Origin: Anaerolineales bacterium
GTDB taxonomy: Bacteria > Chloroflexota > Anaerolineae > Anaerolineales > Villigracilaceae
NCBI GenBank assembly: GCA_024763295.1
Contig: JANTFU010000001.1
Span: 1-30,472, forward strand
DNA: 30,472 nt
Direction: 5' to 3'
Notes under the pieces: model-generated
What the model was told of the DNA's origin: nothing
What the model saw: only the letters and a program-made list of their open reading frames with translations
Database searches by the model: none
Program-made: the position numbers and the translations under genes
Shown: in pieces, positions 28,774 through 30,472 of the stretch
Layout of the letters: each line of letters starts with the position of its first letter
Numbering within the stretch: position 1 is the first letter of the stretch

Positions 28774-29550
28774 GTGCCCCTGATTTTGTCCAGCCTTCAA
28801 CATAATACCCTCACCTTAAAACTCAATCGTCCCGAGAAAGCTAACGCCTTCAACCACGAGATGATCGCCGAACTGCGTAGCGCGCTCAATGATGCCGCTG
28901 AAAACGACGCGGTGCGCGCCATCCTGCTAACCGGCGAGGGAAACACATTCTGCGCCGGGCAAGACATTAATGAAATGCTTTCCGCGCGCGAACAGAACAT
29001 CTCGTATCTTGAGCATTTGCGTGAGAGCTACAACCCGCTGGTACTTAAATTGCGCCAAATCGAAAAACCGGTTGTGGCGGCAATCAATGGCTCGGTGGCG
29101 GGTGCGGGTTTGGGCGTGGCGTTGGCGTGTGATTTGCGAATTGCGGCAGAAGATACCCAATTCACGGTCGGGTTTACGGGCATCGGCTTGATGCCGGATT
29201 CAGGCGTATCCCTTTTACTGCCTGCCCTGATCGGGTTAGGACGTGCCACAGAATACACCTTCAGCAATTTGCCCATCTCCGCGCAGGATGCGCTGGCTTG
29301 GGGCATGGTCAATCGGCTGGTCCCTGCGGATGCACTCCTACCAACCGCCACACAGATCACGATGATGATGGCACTCGGTCCCGTTGGGGCATACGGCGCA
29401 AGCAAGAAGGCGTTCAATCGCGCTGTGCTACCCAATTTAGAAGAAATCCTTGAGTACGAAGGCGAACTCCAAGACGAACGCCGCATGGAAGAAGAACATC
29501 GCATTGGCGTGGATGCCTTTTTGAAAAAAGAAAGACCGAATTTCCTTTAG
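28774..29550 (+). CDS. Enoyl-CoA hydratase/isomerase (PaaG-like)
   Basis: The 258-aa crotonase-fold protein has the oxyanion-hole segments CAGQDINEM (60-68) and GSVAGAGLGVALACD (106-120). At the position of the catalytic Glu of hydratases it has MPDSGVSLLLP with Asp142, as in PaaG isomerases, which isomerise ring-epoxyphenylacetyl-CoA or shift enoyl-CoA double bonds. A hydratase with two catalytic glutamates is therefore less likely. The start is GTG at 28774 with GAGGAGG close upstream. No other phenylacetate genes are present, so an isomerase role in fatty-acid breakdown is equally possible. It is flanked by terminators on both sides and stands alone. Confidence 0.9.
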   Translation: MPLILSSLQHNTLTLKLNRPEKANAFNHEMIAELRSALNDAAENDAVRAILLTGEGNTFCAGQDINEMLSAREQNISYLEHLRESYNPLVLKLRQIEKPVVAAINGSVAGAGLGVALACDLRIAAEDTQFTVGFTGIGLMPDSGVSLLLPALIGLGRATEYTFSNLPISAQDALAWGMVNRLVPADALLPTATQITMMMALGPVGAYGASKKAFNRAVLPNLEEILEYEGELQDERRMEEEHRIGVDAFLKKERPNFL

Positions 29551-29574
29551 CCATTCAGTTGAAATTTCATATAA

Positions 29575-29608
29575 AAAAGTCGGTCACACGCATGTGTGAC
29601 CGACTTTT
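29575..29608. terminator. Strong bidirectional terminator
   Basis: AAAAGTCGGTCACAC, loop GCAT, and the perfect 15-nt inverse complement ending CGACTTTT. It serves the enoyl-CoA hydratase/isomerase gene and the convergent lipoprotein gene. Confidence 0.95.
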
Positions 29609-29624
29609 ATTTAATGTGCGTTTT

Positions 29625-30254
29625 TTATGGTAATGTAATTTCAACAAGGTTCGATGTATCAAAACCAAAGAGATAGGTCGCTGGTCTTGCACCATCTGTT
29701 GCCCAGACTCCCCGGAGATAGAGGGTTTCTTCATTGAAGACCAAAGTTTCTAAATCGTAATGCGGATACAAGTAAAGCGTTGTTGGATCAAAAGAATCAT
29801 CGTTAGGTGAAACCAAGCTCCCACCAAAATTGGGATACCAGCCATCCCCATTCGGATCGATAATATAAACATCTTCCCAAGAAACACTGCGAGTTTGTCC
29901 TGAAACATTCTTAATCACAACACTCACATCTAAAAATTGTCCTCCGGGTTCGGTTGGCGTGTAAATAAAACCGCCCGATGAGATCTTCTCAAAATATCTC
30001 GCGTAGACAACCGTCACCTCATAATCATCGCTAATTGCGGGTACGCCAACCGGCACAAAAGTCGGCGTGGGCGGAATTTCCGTTGCGGTCGGCATGGGTG
30101 TGTTGGTCGGCGTTGGCTCAGGAGTGGATGTTTTGGTTGGCACAGCTGTGTTTGTCGGGGCTGGTGTTTCCGTTGGCGGCATAGGTGTAGCGCTACAAGC
30201 AGCACTCACAACCAGCGTGAACAGAAAGACAAAGAGCAAGGATGTTTTTTTCAT
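29625..30254 (-). CDS. Lipoprotein with Thr/Pro-rich linker and Ig-like (DUF4352-like) domain
   Basis: The 209-aa protein has a lipoprotein signal: MKKTSLLFVFLFTLVVSAAC with Cys20 as the lipidated residue (lipobox SAAC). A Thr/Pro linker (about 22-68, TPTxTP units) follows. Residues 72-209 form a beta-sandwich-like domain: YEVTVVYARYFE, FLDVSVVIKNVSGQ and LVSPNDDSF, with a pattern reminiscent of DUF4352/TRF2-like modules that I cannot confirm. It is expected outside the cytoplasmic membrane, anchored after Lgt processing. AAGGA precedes the ATG. The binding partner is unknown. Confidence 0.82.
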   Translation of the reverse strand: MKKTSLLFVFLFTLVVSAACSATPMPPTETPAPTNTAVPTKTSTPEPTPTNTPMPTATEIPPTPTFVPVGVPAISDDYEVTVVYARYFEKISSGGFIYTPTEPGGQFLDVSVVIKNVSGQTRSVSWEDVYIIDPNGDGWYPNFGGSLVSPNDDSFDPTTLYLYPHYDLETLVFNEETLYLRGVWATDGARPATYLFGFDTSNLVEITLP

Positions 30255-30402
30255 TGTTTTTTCCTTTCTAGGTTGAAATACAATATTTTTATGATGGCGG
30301 ACGAGAGAAGCCCTCTAAAAAAACACAAGATACTGCGCAACCGTAAACAAAACATAAACGCATAGCGATAAAAGCATGGAATTTTGGGGGAAAGTTGCCG
30401 CT

Positions 30403-30445
30403 CCTCCCCTAAATTCGACAGCACTATCGTCGCATTTGGGGGAGG
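30403..30445. repeat. CCTCCCC(T)AAAT hairpin
   Basis: CCTCCCCTAAAT (30403-30414) pairs with ATTTGGGGGAGG (30434-30445), one G-T pair. The rest of 30255-30472 holds no credible gene; the open frame at 30251-30469 on the minus strand runs through this repeat. Confidence 0.65.
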
Positions 30446-30472
30446 TTGGGAGGGGGCAGGTTTTACCAAATT

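Noticed and set aside
30251..30469. 72-codon minus-strand frame at the window edge
   Set aside because: It crosses the CCTCCCC hairpin repeat, has no family match and lies upstream of the lipoprotein where a promoter is expected.

Overview
The window looks like a chromosomal segment of an uncultured or environmental member of Chloroflexota, most likely class Anaerolineae. This is inferred from protein style and not from a marker-gene search. The signs are Thr/Pro-rich (TPT) linkers in surface proteins, a PASTA-less Ser/Thr kinase with an extracytoplasmic propeller, a CASTOR/POLLUX-like channel, F420-type LLM enzymes, and intergenic spacers full of short hairpin repeats. No rRNA, tRNA, CRISPR array, phage genes or intact transposase gene was seen.

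Layout. 1-1066: end of an acyl-CoA carboxylase operon (split biotin-carboxylase / biotin-carrier polypeptides) and a MaoC-type hydratase. 1067-1573: repeat-rich spacer. 1574-6441: degV, then yebC, ruvC, ruvA, a 0.77 kb spacer carrying nested mobile elements, then tsaE and tsaB (tRNA t6A). 6594-8957: a nucleotide-sugar dehydrogenase and an NAD-dependent epimerase for surface polysaccharide precursors. 9034-10655 (minus): a small accessory cluster: a 93-aa unknown; a HARE-HTH-like protein with a possible PD-(D/E)XK-like core; a 64-aa unknown; and a MazG-like NTP pyrophosphohydrolase, the last three translationally coupled. 10908-11858: lgt. 12539-14677: membrane Ser/Thr kinase. 14740-16140 (minus): secreted C39-like cysteine peptidase. 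16461-17148 (minus): short SSB and a 66-aa small protein. 17228-22419: panC, a DUF389 membrane protein fused to an SH3-like domain, and clpC. 22537-28229 (minus): SMP-30 lactonase, CASTOR/POLLUX-like channel, thioesterase, M42 peptidase and LLM oxidoreductase. 28330-30254: a 120-aa unknown, an enoyl-CoA hydratase/isomerase and a TPT-linker lipoprotein (minus).

Most genes are housekeeping (Holliday junction processing, t6A, lipoprotein maturation, pantothenate, proteolysis). The unusual content lies between them. At 4519-5049 a hairpin element has been invaded by two other non-autonomous elements, each leaving a target duplication. A second, uninterrupted copy of the host element lies at 18065-18214 and acts as the empty-site reference. 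A relative of the inner element sits at 16274-16399. Several hairpin repeats run into genes and supply their last codons and stop (panC, tsaE, probably the 64-aa ORF). Two genes (tsaE, the DUF389 gene) have a -10 hexamer exactly 6 nt before the ATG, suggesting leaderless mRNAs. The best candidate for an undescribed functional system is the HARE-HTH / 64-aa / MazG-like cluster at 9034-10280.
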